Shown: piece after piece, positions 1 through 6,878 of the stretch | Position numbering within the stretch: the first letter of the stretch is position 1 | Layout: each line of letters opens with the position of its first letter | NCBI GenBank assembly: GCA_027622355.1 | Contig: JAQBZT010000164.1 | Coordinates: 1 to 6,909, forward strand | DNA from: a bacterium | GTDB taxonomy: Bacteria; UBA8248 | Reading direction: 5' to 3' | DNA: 6,909 nucleotides | The notes under the pieces: generated by a model | Database searches by the model: none | Seen by the model: the letters and a program-made list of their open reading frames with translations, nothing else | What the model was told of the DNA's origin: nothing | Translations under genes and position numbers: made by a program

Positions 1-30
1 GCCGGCCCCGGGCCGGCATTTTTTTGTTTT
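1..30 (+). terminator. Rho-independent terminator of a + strand gene left of the window
   Basis: A perfect 7-bp GC-only stem (GCCGGCC at 1-7 pairs with GGCCGGC at 11-17, three-base loop CCG) is followed at once by A and then seven T, a G and four T (19-30). This is the standard intrinsic terminator layout on the + strand. No gene lies between it and the window edge, so it should end a + strand gene that finishes before position 1. That gene would converge on the histidine kinase. The stem may extend left beyond the window. The minus strand has an A-rich run before the same stem, so it may work in both directions, but the far side cannot be seen. Confidence 0.8.
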
Positions 31-47
31 CCGCGGACAATGGAATT

Positions 48-73
48 CCCCCGAAGGGGGAGGTGCCTCCCCC
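48..73 (-). terminator. Overlapping GC-rich inverted repeats after the histidine kinase gene; possible weak terminator
   Basis: Two mutually exclusive hairpins lie 44-69 bases beyond the kinase stop codon. One is GGGGGAGG (56-63) against CCTCCCCC (66-73), an 8-bp stem with a two-base loop. The other is CCCCC (48-52) against GGGGG (56-60). Read on the minus strand, the second folds as a C-rich stem closed by a C(UUCG)G tetraloop, a very stable loop common in bacterial terminators. Only a poor T run follows on the minus strand (AATTCCATTG), so termination would be weak or would rely on the next hairpin at 1-17. The position fits a 3' end of the kinase transcript. Confidence 0.4.
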
Positions 74-116
74 GCATCCTGCGCGGAGAAATGTGGGAGC
101 GGGCGCTCTCGCCGGT

Positions 117-3100
117 TTACGTGGAGAGAGCCCGGGTCAACTCCTTTCGAAGAAGCGCGATATCCACGGGCTTGGACACAAAGCCCGTGGCGCCGGCCGA
201 GAAGCAGCTTTCCCGATCCTCCGGCATGGCTTGGGCGCTGACCGCGATGATGGGAATGTCTCGAGTCTCCGCGTCGGCCTTTAGAATTCGGGTGGCTTCA
301 AGTCCGTTCATGACCGGCATCCGCAGATCCATAATGACAATGTCCGGCTGTTCCGACCGTGCCATTTGAATCCCCGCTTCTCCATCGAACGCAGAGAGGA
401 CATTTCTCGCGCTTCGCATGAGGAGCCGCATGTACTCGTGGAGGTGCTGATGGTCGTCCACCACGAGCACGCTTTTCTTTGCCCAGGGTTCGTTGTCCCA
501 TGCGTTTTCTGACGAATCCCTCCCCGGGAGAGGCAGGGGGATGTGCTCTTCCGCGGTGTCGAGCGGAAGGCTGAAAGTGAAAACGCTGCCTTTTCCGGGC
601 TGGCTTTCAAGCCAGATTCTGCCTCCATGGAACTCGACGAGCTTTTTGACGATGCCCAGCCCGATACCAAGGCCGCCGGCGTGCCCGCCGGTCTCGCTCT
701 TGATCTGACGGAAACGCTCGAAAATCACCTCTCTTTTCTCCACCGGAATGCCGACTCCATCGTCCTCGACACTGATCCATATCTCGGACTCTTTGGCTTT
801 GGTCCGAAGGTGGATGGCGCCGCCCTCCGGCGAGTACTTGATGGCGTTGTCGATCAGGTTGGTCAGTATCTGGGTCACCCGGGCGGAGTCGCAGCGCACT
901 TCCCCGCAGGCGGCGTCGAGTTTGGTCTCAAGCGTGAAGTGTTCAGGGAGATGATCCCGGCGGGAGTCTCCGATAGAGGAAACGAGCGCGTTGATGGTGG
1001 TTCTGTGAAGCTCAAGGATTACTTTGCCAGTTTCGATCCGGTCCAGGTGGAGCAAATCATCGATCAAGTGGACCAGTTGATTGCCGGATTCCTTGATTTT
1101 CAGGGCATATTTGATGTTTGGGTTATCGCCCAGCGTCAATTCCAGCAGGTCGCTGAAGCCGATGACGGCGTTCAGAGGAGAGCGAAGCTCGTGACTCAAG
1201 TTTGAGAGGAATTCGCTTTTCGCAAGATTGGCTTTTTCCGCCTCTTCCTTGGCGAGCCGGAGAACTTCCTCGCTCCGCTTCTGTTCGCTGACATCCCGAA
1301 CGATGGAAAGGGCAACGACGCGGCCCGCCAGCTCGAAATTCCGGGCGTGCACTTCGATCGGAAAGGTGGACCCGTCTTTCCTCTTGTGCACCCCATCGAG
1401 CGTTTCGGTTGTCCCGAAAGGGCGTGCGGCTCTTTTTTCCCGGATTTTATCGAACGGGTACTTGATCTCGATGTCGGATATTCTCATCGCCAGCAGCTCT
1501 TCGCGCGTATAGCCGAGACTGTCGCAGGCCCTGCGGTTGACATCGACAAATTTTCCCTCGGAATCGCTGACAAAAAGCGCATCCGGGGCGGATTCCACCA
1601 GGCTGCGGAATTTTTCCTCGCTCTCCCGAAGCGCATCCGCGGCCTGCCGCGCGGAGGAGAGGTCTTTATGAAATCCGGTGACGGCGATGATCTTTCCTTC
1701 TATATTTTTCACGGGGGACAGGGTGATCAATACCGGGACTTCCACGTCGTCCTTGCGCCGGTAATGCATCTCAAAGGTGAGCGAAACGCCCTCCGAGCGG
1801 ACTTTGTGATATTTTTCCGCACTCATGAGCAACTCGCGCTCGGGGACTATCACCGCAGGGCTTTTCCCGAGCATCTCGATGCCCTGCCAGTGGTACAGGT
1901 TTTCCGCTCCGGAGTTCCAGAAGATGATTTTCCGCTCCAGGTCCGTAATGATGATGGCGTCGGCGGAATCGCCGACCACGCTCTGAAAGAAGCTGCGGCT
2001 TGTTTTTTCCTTTTCGTGAAGCTGCGCGTTTTCGATGGCGATGGCCGCCTGGGCCGCGAAAGCCGCGAGAACATCTACATCCTCGTCGAGGAATTGGTCT
2101 CGGTTCCGCGACGTGCAATTGATGATGCCGATCGTTCGCCCGGAGGATCTCAGGGGGTACCCCATAAAAGCATGTATCCCGTGCTTCCGGGCCCACTTTC
2201 GCGTTCTGACTACGGGTTCGTCCTGGATGTTGTGGGTGATATAAGGCTTTTCCGACCTGAAAGTTTTGCCTGCGAGGGTTTCGTCAAGACGGAAAGTGCG
2301 GCCTTCTTCTTCGGGATAGGGGATCGGGCCGGCGAACGCTTGGAGCTGAAGTTCGTTTTTCGCCTCGTCGCAGAGAAAAATGCGCGAATGATCGGCATCC
2401 AAGAGAGTGACCGCCGCCTGGGCGATGCTTTCCAGCGTATCTTTCAGGGACAACGACTCGGAAATCTTTTGATGGATTTTCGCCAGCGTATTCAGGCGGA
2501 AGGAGCGCTGCTCGGCGGACTGGTAGAGCGTGGCGTTGCGGATGGCGGGGCCGAGGTGTTGTGCGACGATCGTGATGAGGTCTTCGTGCTCGCGTGTGAA
2601 GGTGCCGACTTTTCTGCTGGCGAGCCCGAAATGGGCGAAGGCTTTTCCCTCGCGTAAAATGGGCACAAACAAAGCGCTTCGAAACCCGACCTTCGCCATC
2701 TCTTGTGCAGGTTCGAGATCGATCTCTCGGATGTCCGGACAGTTTTTTAGTGTATTCGTTTCATAAACCTCGAGGAAAAAGCCTTTCGGATCGTCCAGCC
2801 GGAACCGGCTGAACAAGGCGTCCGGAGTCACAAGCGCCGGAAGGTCAACGTCGGACTCAATGTGTAGATATTGATAACGGTTGGCTTTTTCGTTGGTGCG
2901 CGCAATAACGAATCTCTCGCAGGGAATCACGGTACGGATTTCTTGCGCGATTTTTTTGAACAGCTCCCCGGGTTCGAGCGGCGAGCCGGCGGCCTCGGCG
3001 ATCTTGCCGACCAGGGCAAACTGCTTTACGCGGTTTTTTTCTTCTTCCAGCCGGATAATTTTTTCGATGGCGATGGAGGCGAGGGCTCCAATCGTAGAGG

Positions 3101-3599
3101 CGAGCTTTTTGTCTTCGGGAGAATATTCGCGAATTGAAAGATGATAGATAAACAGCGCGCCGAAGGGGGCGTCGTTGGTGCCCAGCGAAATGGCGCACGT
3201 AGTGCGATGTCCAGCTTTTACAATATGGTCGCGGTATTTTGCCCGAGGGTCGCTGGAGAGGTCAGAGACAATCTGCAACTTTTCTCCGCTCTCCATAATA
3301 TCCTTGAGCAAGGGCGCTTTCTCTAGGTTTTCCACCTCCCGCATGTAATCTTCGGGGATGTTGTGGGAGGTGATGGTTTCGTGCGTCTTCGGCCCCTCGG
3401 CATAGAACCGGGAAACGAGCGACCTGTCGGCGCGGAGGACGCGGCAGGCTTCCTCGCAGATGGTGTTCAGAATGGCGGGGAGGCTTGTCTCCCGAAGGAT
3501 TTTCTGGATGGAGACCGCCAGCGCCTCATAGGAGTCCGCCGCCTGTGCGCTGAGCACGGAGGCGCCGTTGGTGTAGTTTTTTGTTTCTTTGCCGGACAT
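117..3599 (-). CDS. Hybrid sensor histidine kinase (GAF-GAF-GAF-PAS-PAS-HisKA-HATPase-REC)
   Basis: Soluble hybrid two-component kinase of 1160 residues. No membrane span or signal peptide is visible, so it should sense a cytoplasmic or diffusible cue. Approximate domains: GAF 28-181, GAF 211-355, GAF 381-523, PAS 535-649, PAS 659-773, HisKA around the H-box SHELRSPLN with phospho-acceptor His803, and HATPase to about residue 1013. The HATPase has its N-box (NLIDNAIKYS, Asn918), G1 box (DDGVGIP, 946-952) and G2 box (GLGIGLG). The C-terminal receiver (about 1042-1159) has the acidic pair Asp1048/Asp1049, phospho-acceptor Asp1091 (MDLRMP), Ser1121 and Lys1143, so every phosphotransfer residue is present. 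There is no HPt domain and no response regulator with an output domain in the window, so its partner is elsewhere. The ATG at 3599 is chosen because a purine-rich AAGGTGGGGG lies upstream and a candidate promoter at 3673-3702 would start transcription past the alternative TTG at 3680 (27 residues longer). The gene is divergent from the cyclase. The ligand is unknown. Confidence 0.95.
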   Translation of the reverse strand: MSGKETKNYTNGASVLSAQAADSYEALAVSIQKILRETSLPAILNTICEEACRVLRADRSLVSRFYAEGPKTHETITSHNIPEDYMREVENLEKAPLLKDIMESGEKLQIVSDLSSDPRAKYRDHIVKAGHRTTCAISLGTNDAPFGALFIYHLSIREYSPEDKKLASTIGALASIAIEKIIRLEEEKNRVKQFALVGKIAEAAGSPLEPGELFKKIAQEIRTVIPCERFVIARTNEKANRYQYLHIESDVDLPALVTPDALFSRFRLDDPKGFFLEVYETNTLKNCPDIREIDLEPAQEMAKVGFRSALFVPILREGKAFAHFGLASRKVGTFTREHEDLITIVAQHLGPAIRNATLYQSAEQRSFRLNTLAKIHQKISESLSLKDTLESIAQAAVTLLDADHSRIFLCDEAKNELQLQAFAGPIPYPEEEGRTFRLDETLAGKTFRSEKPYITHNIQDEPVVRTRKWARKHGIHAFMGYPLRSSGRTIGIINCTSRNRDQFLDEDVDVLAAFAAQAAIAIENAQLHEKEKTSRSFFQSVVGDSADAIIITDLERKIIFWNSGAENLYHWQGIEMLGKSPAVIVPERELLMSAEKYHKVRSEGVSLTFEMHYRRKDDVEVPVLITLSPVKNIEGKIIAVTGFHKDLSSARQAADALRESEEKFRSLVESAPDALFVSDSEGKFVDVNRRACDSLGYTREELLAMRISDIEIKYPFDKIREKRAARPFGTTETLDGVHKRKDGSTFPIEVHARNFELAGRVVALSIVRDVSEQKRSEEVLRLAKEEAEKANLAKSEFLSNLSHELRSPLNAVIGFSDLLELTLGDNPNIKYALKIKESGNQLVHLIDDLLHLDRIETGKVILELHRTTINALVSSIGDSRRDHLPEHFTLETKLDAACGEVRCDSARVTQILTNLIDNAIKYSPEGGAIHLRTKAKESEIWISVEDDGVGIPVEKREVIFERFRQIKSETGGHAGGLGIGLGIVKKLVEFHGGRIWLESQPGKGSVFTFSLPLDTAEEHIPLPLPGRDSSENAWDNEPWAKKSVLVVDDHQHLHEYMRLLMRSARNVLSAFDGEAGIQMARSEQPDIVIMDLRMPVMNGLEATRILKADAETRDIPIIAVSAQAMPEDRESCFSAGATGFVSKPVDIALLRKELTRALST

Positions 3600-3672
3600 G
3601 TCTCTTCGCCCCCACCTTTCCCGGCCGATGCAGAACGATCCTTCGGCGGCGCGATGAAAGTACAATCCCATA

Positions 3673-3702
3673 ATTTTCAATGATAACGGAGGCTCCCGTC
3701 AA
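3673..3702 (-). promoter_or_regulatory. Candidate sigma-70-type promoter for the histidine kinase
   Basis: On the minus strand a -35 like TTGACG (3697-3702, five of six consensus bases) is followed after 18 bases by GAAAAT (3673-3678, four of six consensus -10 bases). Transcription would start near 3666, leaving a leader of about 67 bases before the ATG at 3599. That placement would exclude the in-frame TTG at 3680 as a start. The match is moderate and rests only on the sequence pattern. Confidence 0.35.
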
Positions 3703-3776
3703 CGCCAGCCAGTTTGGCCTCGAAACAGTTTGTTCACGAAAGTAATTGTCCCGCCAGGAGATGGGAAGGCGCGATA

Positions 3777-3792
3777 TGGCATTTGTGCCGCT
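3777..3792 (+). promoter_or_regulatory. Sigma-54-like -24/-12 match overlapping a small inverted repeat
   Basis: TGGCATTTGTGCCGCT keeps the GG-N10-GC spacing of sigma-54 promoters and a full TGGCA at -24, but has CCGC instead of TTGC at -12. It also contains the inverted repeat GGCA-TTTG-TGCC (3778-3789), which could instead be a regulator half-site pair. If used as a promoter it would drive the cyclase with a leader of about 225 bases. The match is weak and may be chance. Confidence 0.15.
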
Positions 3793-4013
3793 CTCGGGGG
3801 CGTTCCGAGGGGATTGATGAATTTGCAGAACGCTTGCGGCGCGCCCGGGAAAGCCTTTAAATAGCTCTTGCCCCCCATTCGATACCTTATGGCTTGTCCT
3901 CGTTTTTTCCGGTATGAGTGAAAGCGGGTGATGTCCGGGCCGAAAACCATGCGGAGGAGGCGGGCCCTTCGCCGGCAGTGGAACATATTTCAGAATCGCT
4001 GGAATTTAAATTT

Positions 4014-4021
4014 AAAGGAGG
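4014..4021 (+). promoter_or_regulatory. Ribosome binding site that fixes the cyclase start
   Basis: AAAGGAGG is a near-perfect Shine-Dalgarno sequence, seven bases before the ATG at 4029. It sits directly after an AT-rich palindromic stretch likely to stay unstructured in the mRNA. It decides the start: the in-frame GTG at 3918 would add 37 residues with no family similarity and has no comparable site. Confidence 0.9.
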
Positions 4022-4028
4022 ACGCCGC

Positions 4029-4742
4029 ATGTATGAGATCGTAGACCTCAGCCAGGAGATATACACCGGGCAGCCCCGTTTTCCGGGGCATCCCCCGACC
4101 GAGCTGAAGTTCATCGCCAACCACGGAAGGGTGGAGAATGAGCCCATCCAGCCCAAGGGGATGACCTACGCCGCGATGATTCTGAACATGTGCGACCACG
4201 GGCCGACCCACACCGATTCGGTGAGCCACATTGACGAGCGGCCCACGGCGCCGACCATCGAGAAATCGCCGCTCAGCAACTTCTTCACCCGGGGGATCGC
4301 GCTGGATTTCACCGGCCAGGTCGAGCCGCTCGAGGAGATCACCCTGAAGCAGCTCCAGGATGAGCTGGCGAAGACGGGCCTGACCCCCCCCGAGGGCGGC
4401 ACCGTTCTTTTCACGGCGGGACATTTCAGGCGAACCTATCCGAAGGACCCCTACATTACGGACTATCCCGGCCTCAGCTACGAGGCGGCGGAGCTGCTCT
4501 ACCGCGAGTGCGGCGTCATCAATATCGGCCAGGATGCGCCGAGCATCGACGCGGGAAAGAACACGGGCAAGCTCGAGTTTCCCTGCCATCTGCTGTGCCG
4601 CGAGCTCCAGCGGCACAATACGGAAAACCTTTGCAACATCGAGGAGGTGGCCGGGAAGGAATTTCTCTACGCCGGCCTCCCGCTCCGCATCCGCGAGGGC
4701 TCCGGCTCTCCCGTGCGGGCGGTAGCGGTGCTGAACATCTAG
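4029..4742 (+). CDS. Cyclase family metal-dependent hydrolase (kynurenine formamidase-like superfamily)
   Basis: A 237-residue cytoplasmic protein of the cyclase/KynB superfamily, whose members are Zn or Mn hydrolases acting on amides, lactams or cyclic compounds (kynurenine formamidase, isatin hydrolase). The start reads MYEIVDLSQEIYTG, typical of the family. The signature appears as HGPTHTDSVSH: His57, His61 and Asp63 match the first metal ligands and His67 the catalytic histidine. His187 and Glu199 lie 12 residues apart, as the last two ligands do in bacterial KynB, so the active site looks complete. The usual HxGTHxD glycine is Pro59 here. The protein is somewhat longer than KynB (about 210 residues), and no tryptophan or kynurenine gene is nearby, so I give no symbol and regard the substrate as unknown. 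It is divergent from the histidine kinase and convergent with the 30-codon gene, whose stop is only 18 bases from its own. Confidence 0.92.
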   Translation: MYEIVDLSQEIYTGQPRFPGHPPTELKFIANHGRVENEPIQPKGMTYAAMILNMCDHGPTHTDSVSHIDERPTAPTIEKSPLSNFFTRGIALDFTGQVEPLEEITLKQLQDELAKTGLTPPEGGTVLFTAGHFRRTYPKDPYITDYPGLSYEAAELLYRECGVINIGQDAPSIDAGKNTGKLEFPCHLLCRELQRHNTENLCNIEEVAGKEFLYAGLPLRIREGSGSPVRAVAVLNI

Positions 4743-4760
4743 TGAGGGGTGCGGCAGAGA

Positions 4761-4853
4761 TCAGGGGAGGAAGGCGACCGCCATCGCGATGACGATGATG
4801 GTGGTGCACAGGGCCGCGAAACCGAGCGGGGTGAGGATGGTGTTTTTCTTCAT
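4761..4853 (-). CDS. Small single-span membrane peptide, 30 residues, unknown function
   Basis: A 30-codon open frame that is too short for usual gene callers. It begins MKKNTILTPLGF and continues as an uninterrupted hydrophobic run (about residues 9-30, rich in Ala, Ile, Val and Leu, one Cys at 16) ending in Phe-Leu-Pro. This gives a short basic N-terminus plus one membrane helix. Evidence that it is real: AAAGGA (4862-4867) lies eight bases before the ATG, and 27 of the 29 codons after the ATG end in G or C (only one AAA and one GGT), matching the coding bias of its neighbours. It could be a small membrane regulator or subunit, or a type I toxin-like peptide, although the C-terminus lacks charged residues. 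It lies 184 bases downstream of the DapA-family gene on the same strand. An AT-rich patch at 4920-4950 could hold its own promoter, with a poor candidate (TTGGCT-N15-TATAGC on the minus strand). I recognise no family. Confidence 0.6.
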   Translation of the reverse strand: MKKNTILTPLGFAALCTTIIVIAMAVAFLP

Positions 4854-5037
4854 CCGGGAGTTCCTTTCGCGTTTGTTTGGCGTACATCTGATTGGACGCG
4901 GCGGGGTTCCCGGCCGGGGTTTTTGTCTGTAAACCGCTATAAATCAAAGAAATGGAAGCCAACGGCCGTTCCGGCCCAGCAGGTGGCGGGGCAGGCTCCC
5001 GCGAACCCCTCGCTGCCAATTCCTTGTCATCGAGCGC

Positions 5038-5976
5038 TCAGCCGTTCTTGACCTCAATCTCGGCGAATTCGAGGGCTTTTTGAATGCGCTTTAGGGTGTC
5101 CTTGCCAGGAACCTGGAGGGGGGCTCGCACCGCCATCGAGGGGAGTTTTCCCGACAGATAGAGAGCGGCCTTCATCCGCGGGACCATGTTGATCATGGGC
5201 GGCTCGAAGATGACGCGGGCAAGGCGGTCGATCTTCTCGTGGAGTTCTTTTGCATGGGCGATATTGCCCTCCCTGACGGCATTGAACATTCCCACGATGA
5301 GCTCCGGGCACAGGGTGTGAAAGATCAGAAGGGTACCGTCTGCACCGGCCAGAAAGTTGTAAAAGAGGATGGTATCGTTTCCCGTCAGGATGGCGACGTC
5401 CCGATCCAGCTCCCGGACGCCGTGGAGATTTTTCTCGAAGCTGGCGGTGGCCCAGGTTGTGTCCTTCACTCCGACCACGCCCGGTATCTGGCAGACCTCG
5501 CGCACAATCTCGGTCGTGTAATTCACGCCGGAATAAGCGCCCATCACAAAGAAGATCATCGGGAGATCCACAGCTTCCAGGACCTCCTCGCAGAAGCGGC
5601 GCACCAGCGGCCCGTCAATCCCCCACGAGAACCAGCAGGGGGCCATCATCAAAGAAGCGTCCGCCCCGCGCTCCTGCGAGTCGCTGCTAACCCGGATGGC
5701 TCCCTCGGTGGTGTCCGGATACGGGGAAATGCCGGCTACGGTGAGGTGGCCGCGCGGCTTCGCGGTCCGCGCCACGATTTCAACCACTTGCATGCGCTCC
5801 TCATAGGTGAGGCTATCCCCCTCGCCCGCATGGGCGTTCACGACAAAACCGCTCATGAGGCCCGTCTCAGCCAATTCGGCGACCTGGGTTTCGAGGCCCT
5901 CCCGATCGATCTCTCCACTCTTTGTGAACGGAACCACGCAAGCGGCCAGGTGGCGGTAGCGCTCTGCATTCGTCAT
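5038..5976 (-). CDS. Dihydrodipicolinate synthase/N-acetylneuraminate lyase family protein with altered active site
   Basis: A 312-residue (beta/alpha)8-barrel protein of the DapA/NanA class I aldolase family, close to the usual length. The Schiff-base lysine is clear: Lys171 in GVVGVKDTT. Other family marks are the N-terminal PFTKSGEID segment and GNDTILFYNFLAGADG at 199-214. Several hallmark residues differ. The GTTGE motif reads AHAGE (48-52). The catalytic tyrosine (YNVPxRTG in DapA) falls on Phe143 in FFVMGAYSG, with Tyr148 where the substrate-binding arginine sits. The second tyrosine of the PYY motif is Trp115. True lysine-biosynthetic DapA activity is therefore unlikely. I recall a GHAGE-type subgroup of uncharacterised DHDPS-family proteins, to which this may belong. 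The start has AAGGAG seven bases upstream (5984-5989). It follows the alpha/beta hydrolase by 98 bases on the same strand, probably in one operon, which suggests a catabolic lyase or aldolase role with an unknown substrate. Confidence 0.9.
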   Translation of the reverse strand: MTNAERYRHLAACVVPFTKSGEIDREGLETQVAELAETGLMSGFVVNAHAGEGDSLTYEERMQVVEIVARTAKPRGHLTVAGISPYPDTTEGAIRVSSDSQERGADASLMMAPCWFSWGIDGPLVRRFCEEVLEAVDLPMIFFVMGAYSGVNYTTEIVREVCQIPGVVGVKDTTWATASFEKNLHGVRELDRDVAILTGNDTILFYNFLAGADGTLLIFHTLCPELIVGMFNAVREGNIAHAKELHEKIDRLARVIFEPPMINMVPRMKAALYLSGKLPSMAVRAPLQVPGKDTLKRIQKALEFAEIEVKNG

Positions 5977-6074
5977 CGTGGGGCTCCTTCTCTTCGGTTG
6001 TTCATTCCCTCATCCCGTGGTCCGTATCTCAAAGCCCTTGGTCGGCGTATTTTCACCGATCCGGCGCGGCTTGG

Positions 6075-6878
6075 CTATTCGTGCTTGGCGATAAATTCGC
6101 GAATATCGCTGTTGAATTTATCCGCATAGACCATATAGAAGAAATGCCCGCCGTCCTCGTACAATTTCAGCTCGGCGCCCGGAATGGCTTCGGCAAGCTG
6201 CTCCGAGTAGTAGGGGGGGCAGACGGCGTCGTTCTTCGCCCCGATCACAATGACCGGAACCCGGATCTGGCCCAGCCGGTCCAGCTGATCGTGCGCGATA
6301 ATGCTGTCAATCCGCTCCGCGGCGACCTCGGGGGAGGAGGCGTCGGCAATGAGCTGCTTTTCTTTTTCGAGTATCTCATCGTAGTGATCCGTGAAATATT
6401 TCGGGTCGTTCAGTGTGGTTGAAGTCAGACGGGTAAGGGCTTCGGTGCCCAGACTGAGAAGGAAAAGCTTGCGCATCTCGAACTGGCGGATGAAAAAATG
6501 GTCGGATTTCGGCCAAGAGCAGCAGATGGCCGCGCTCCGGACCCGCTCCGGGTGATCGATGCAGAGAACCTGGATGGTCGCTCCGCCGGTGGAGGTGCCG
6601 ACCAGGTGGGCTTCCTTGATCCCGGCGTCGTCCATGATCGCGACCACATCGGCCGCCATGTTTTCGACGCTGTAGACGCCGAGCGGCTGGGCGCTCTTTC
6701 CCGTCCCCCGGTGATCGTGGAGCACGACGGGTCTCTCTTTGGAAAACGGCACGGCCTGCTTCATGCAGGCGGAGCGCATGCCGTTCAGGCCGGCGATAAA
6801 AAAAATCGGAAGACCCGGCCCCTCCGCGTTCATGATTTCATAGAAAATATCGACGCCGCCGGAATTCACTACAGCCAT
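6075..6878 (-). CDS. Alpha/beta hydrolase fold protein
   Basis: A 267-residue cytoplasmic alpha/beta hydrolase of the small esterase/enol-lactonase type (similar in size and layout to 3-oxoadipate enol-lactonase). The catalytic triad is visible: nucleophile Ser96 in GTSTGG, acid Asp217 in GAKNDAVCP, and His245 in DGGHFF. The early FFIAGLNG segment (26-33) supplies the oxyanion-hole region, and HDHRGTGKS (54-62) is the conserved strand-loop of the family. Residues of about 120-200 form the helical cap. The ribosome binding site AAGGAGG (6883-6889) is four bases before the ATG. The gene precedes the DapA-family gene in the same direction. The likely reaction is hydrolysis of an ester, lactone or thioester. 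Other members of this fold are dehalogenases or C-C hydrolases, so the exact substrate is open and no symbol is given. Confidence 0.92.
   Translation of the reverse strand: MAVVNSGGVDIFYEIMNAEGPGLPIFFIAGLNGMRSACMKQAVPFSKERPVVLHDHRGTGKSAQPLGVYSVENMAADVVAIMDDAGIKEAHLVGTSTGGATIQVLCIDHPERVRSAAICCSWPKSDHFFIRQFEMRKLFLLSLGTEALTRLTSTTLNDPKYFTDHYDEILEKEKQLIADASSPEVAAERIDSIIAHDQLDRLGQIRVPVIVIGAKNDAVCPPYYSEQLAEAIPGAELKLYEDGGHFFYMVYADKFNSDIREFIAKHE

Larger units (their letters stand above)
3600..4028. other. 429-base divergent intergenic region
   Basis: This stretch lies between the start codons of the histidine kinase (minus) and the cyclase (plus), and should carry the promoters of both. It holds a candidate sigma-70-like promoter facing the kinase, a sigma-54-like match containing a GGCA/TGCC inverted repeat (3777-3792), and an AT-rich palindromic run (TTTAAATTTAAA, 4005-4016) just before the cyclase ribosome binding site. 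The open frames crossing it lack a good ribosome binding site and resemble no family I recognise, so I treat it as non-coding. No classic riboswitch or terminator hairpin with a T run is evident. Confidence 0.6.

Noticed and set aside
1347..2657. Open frame of 436 codons on the + strand inside the histidine kinase gene
   Set aside because: It is antisense to well-conserved GAF and PAS domains, resembles no family I know, and is an expected by-product of GC-rich codon bias on the other strand.
3600..3680. Upstream TTG start extending the histidine kinase by 27 residues
   Set aside because: The extra residues look unlike a kinase N-terminus, the ribosome binding site is poor, and a candidate promoter would start transcription inside this stretch. 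It remains possible.
3918..4028. GTG start extending the cyclase by 37 residues
   Set aside because: The ATG at 4029 has a near-perfect ribosome binding site, and the family N-terminus begins exactly there.
3990..4616. 208-codon minus-strand frame over the cyclase
   Set aside because: It is a shadow of the cyclase gene, whose metal ligands and strong ribosome binding site make the + strand reading certain.
4909..4924. CCCGGCCGGG palindrome followed by five T on the + strand, possibly a terminator for the cyclase
   Set aside because: With a real loop the stem is only about three base pairs, and it lies more than 160 bases past the stop, beyond the small gene.
5973..6005. Ten-codon frame on the minus strand starting ATGAACAAC and overlapping the DapA-family start
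   Set aside because: Its own ribosome binding site is badly spaced and the peptide is uninformative. It could be a coupling leader, but nothing beyond the overlap supports this.
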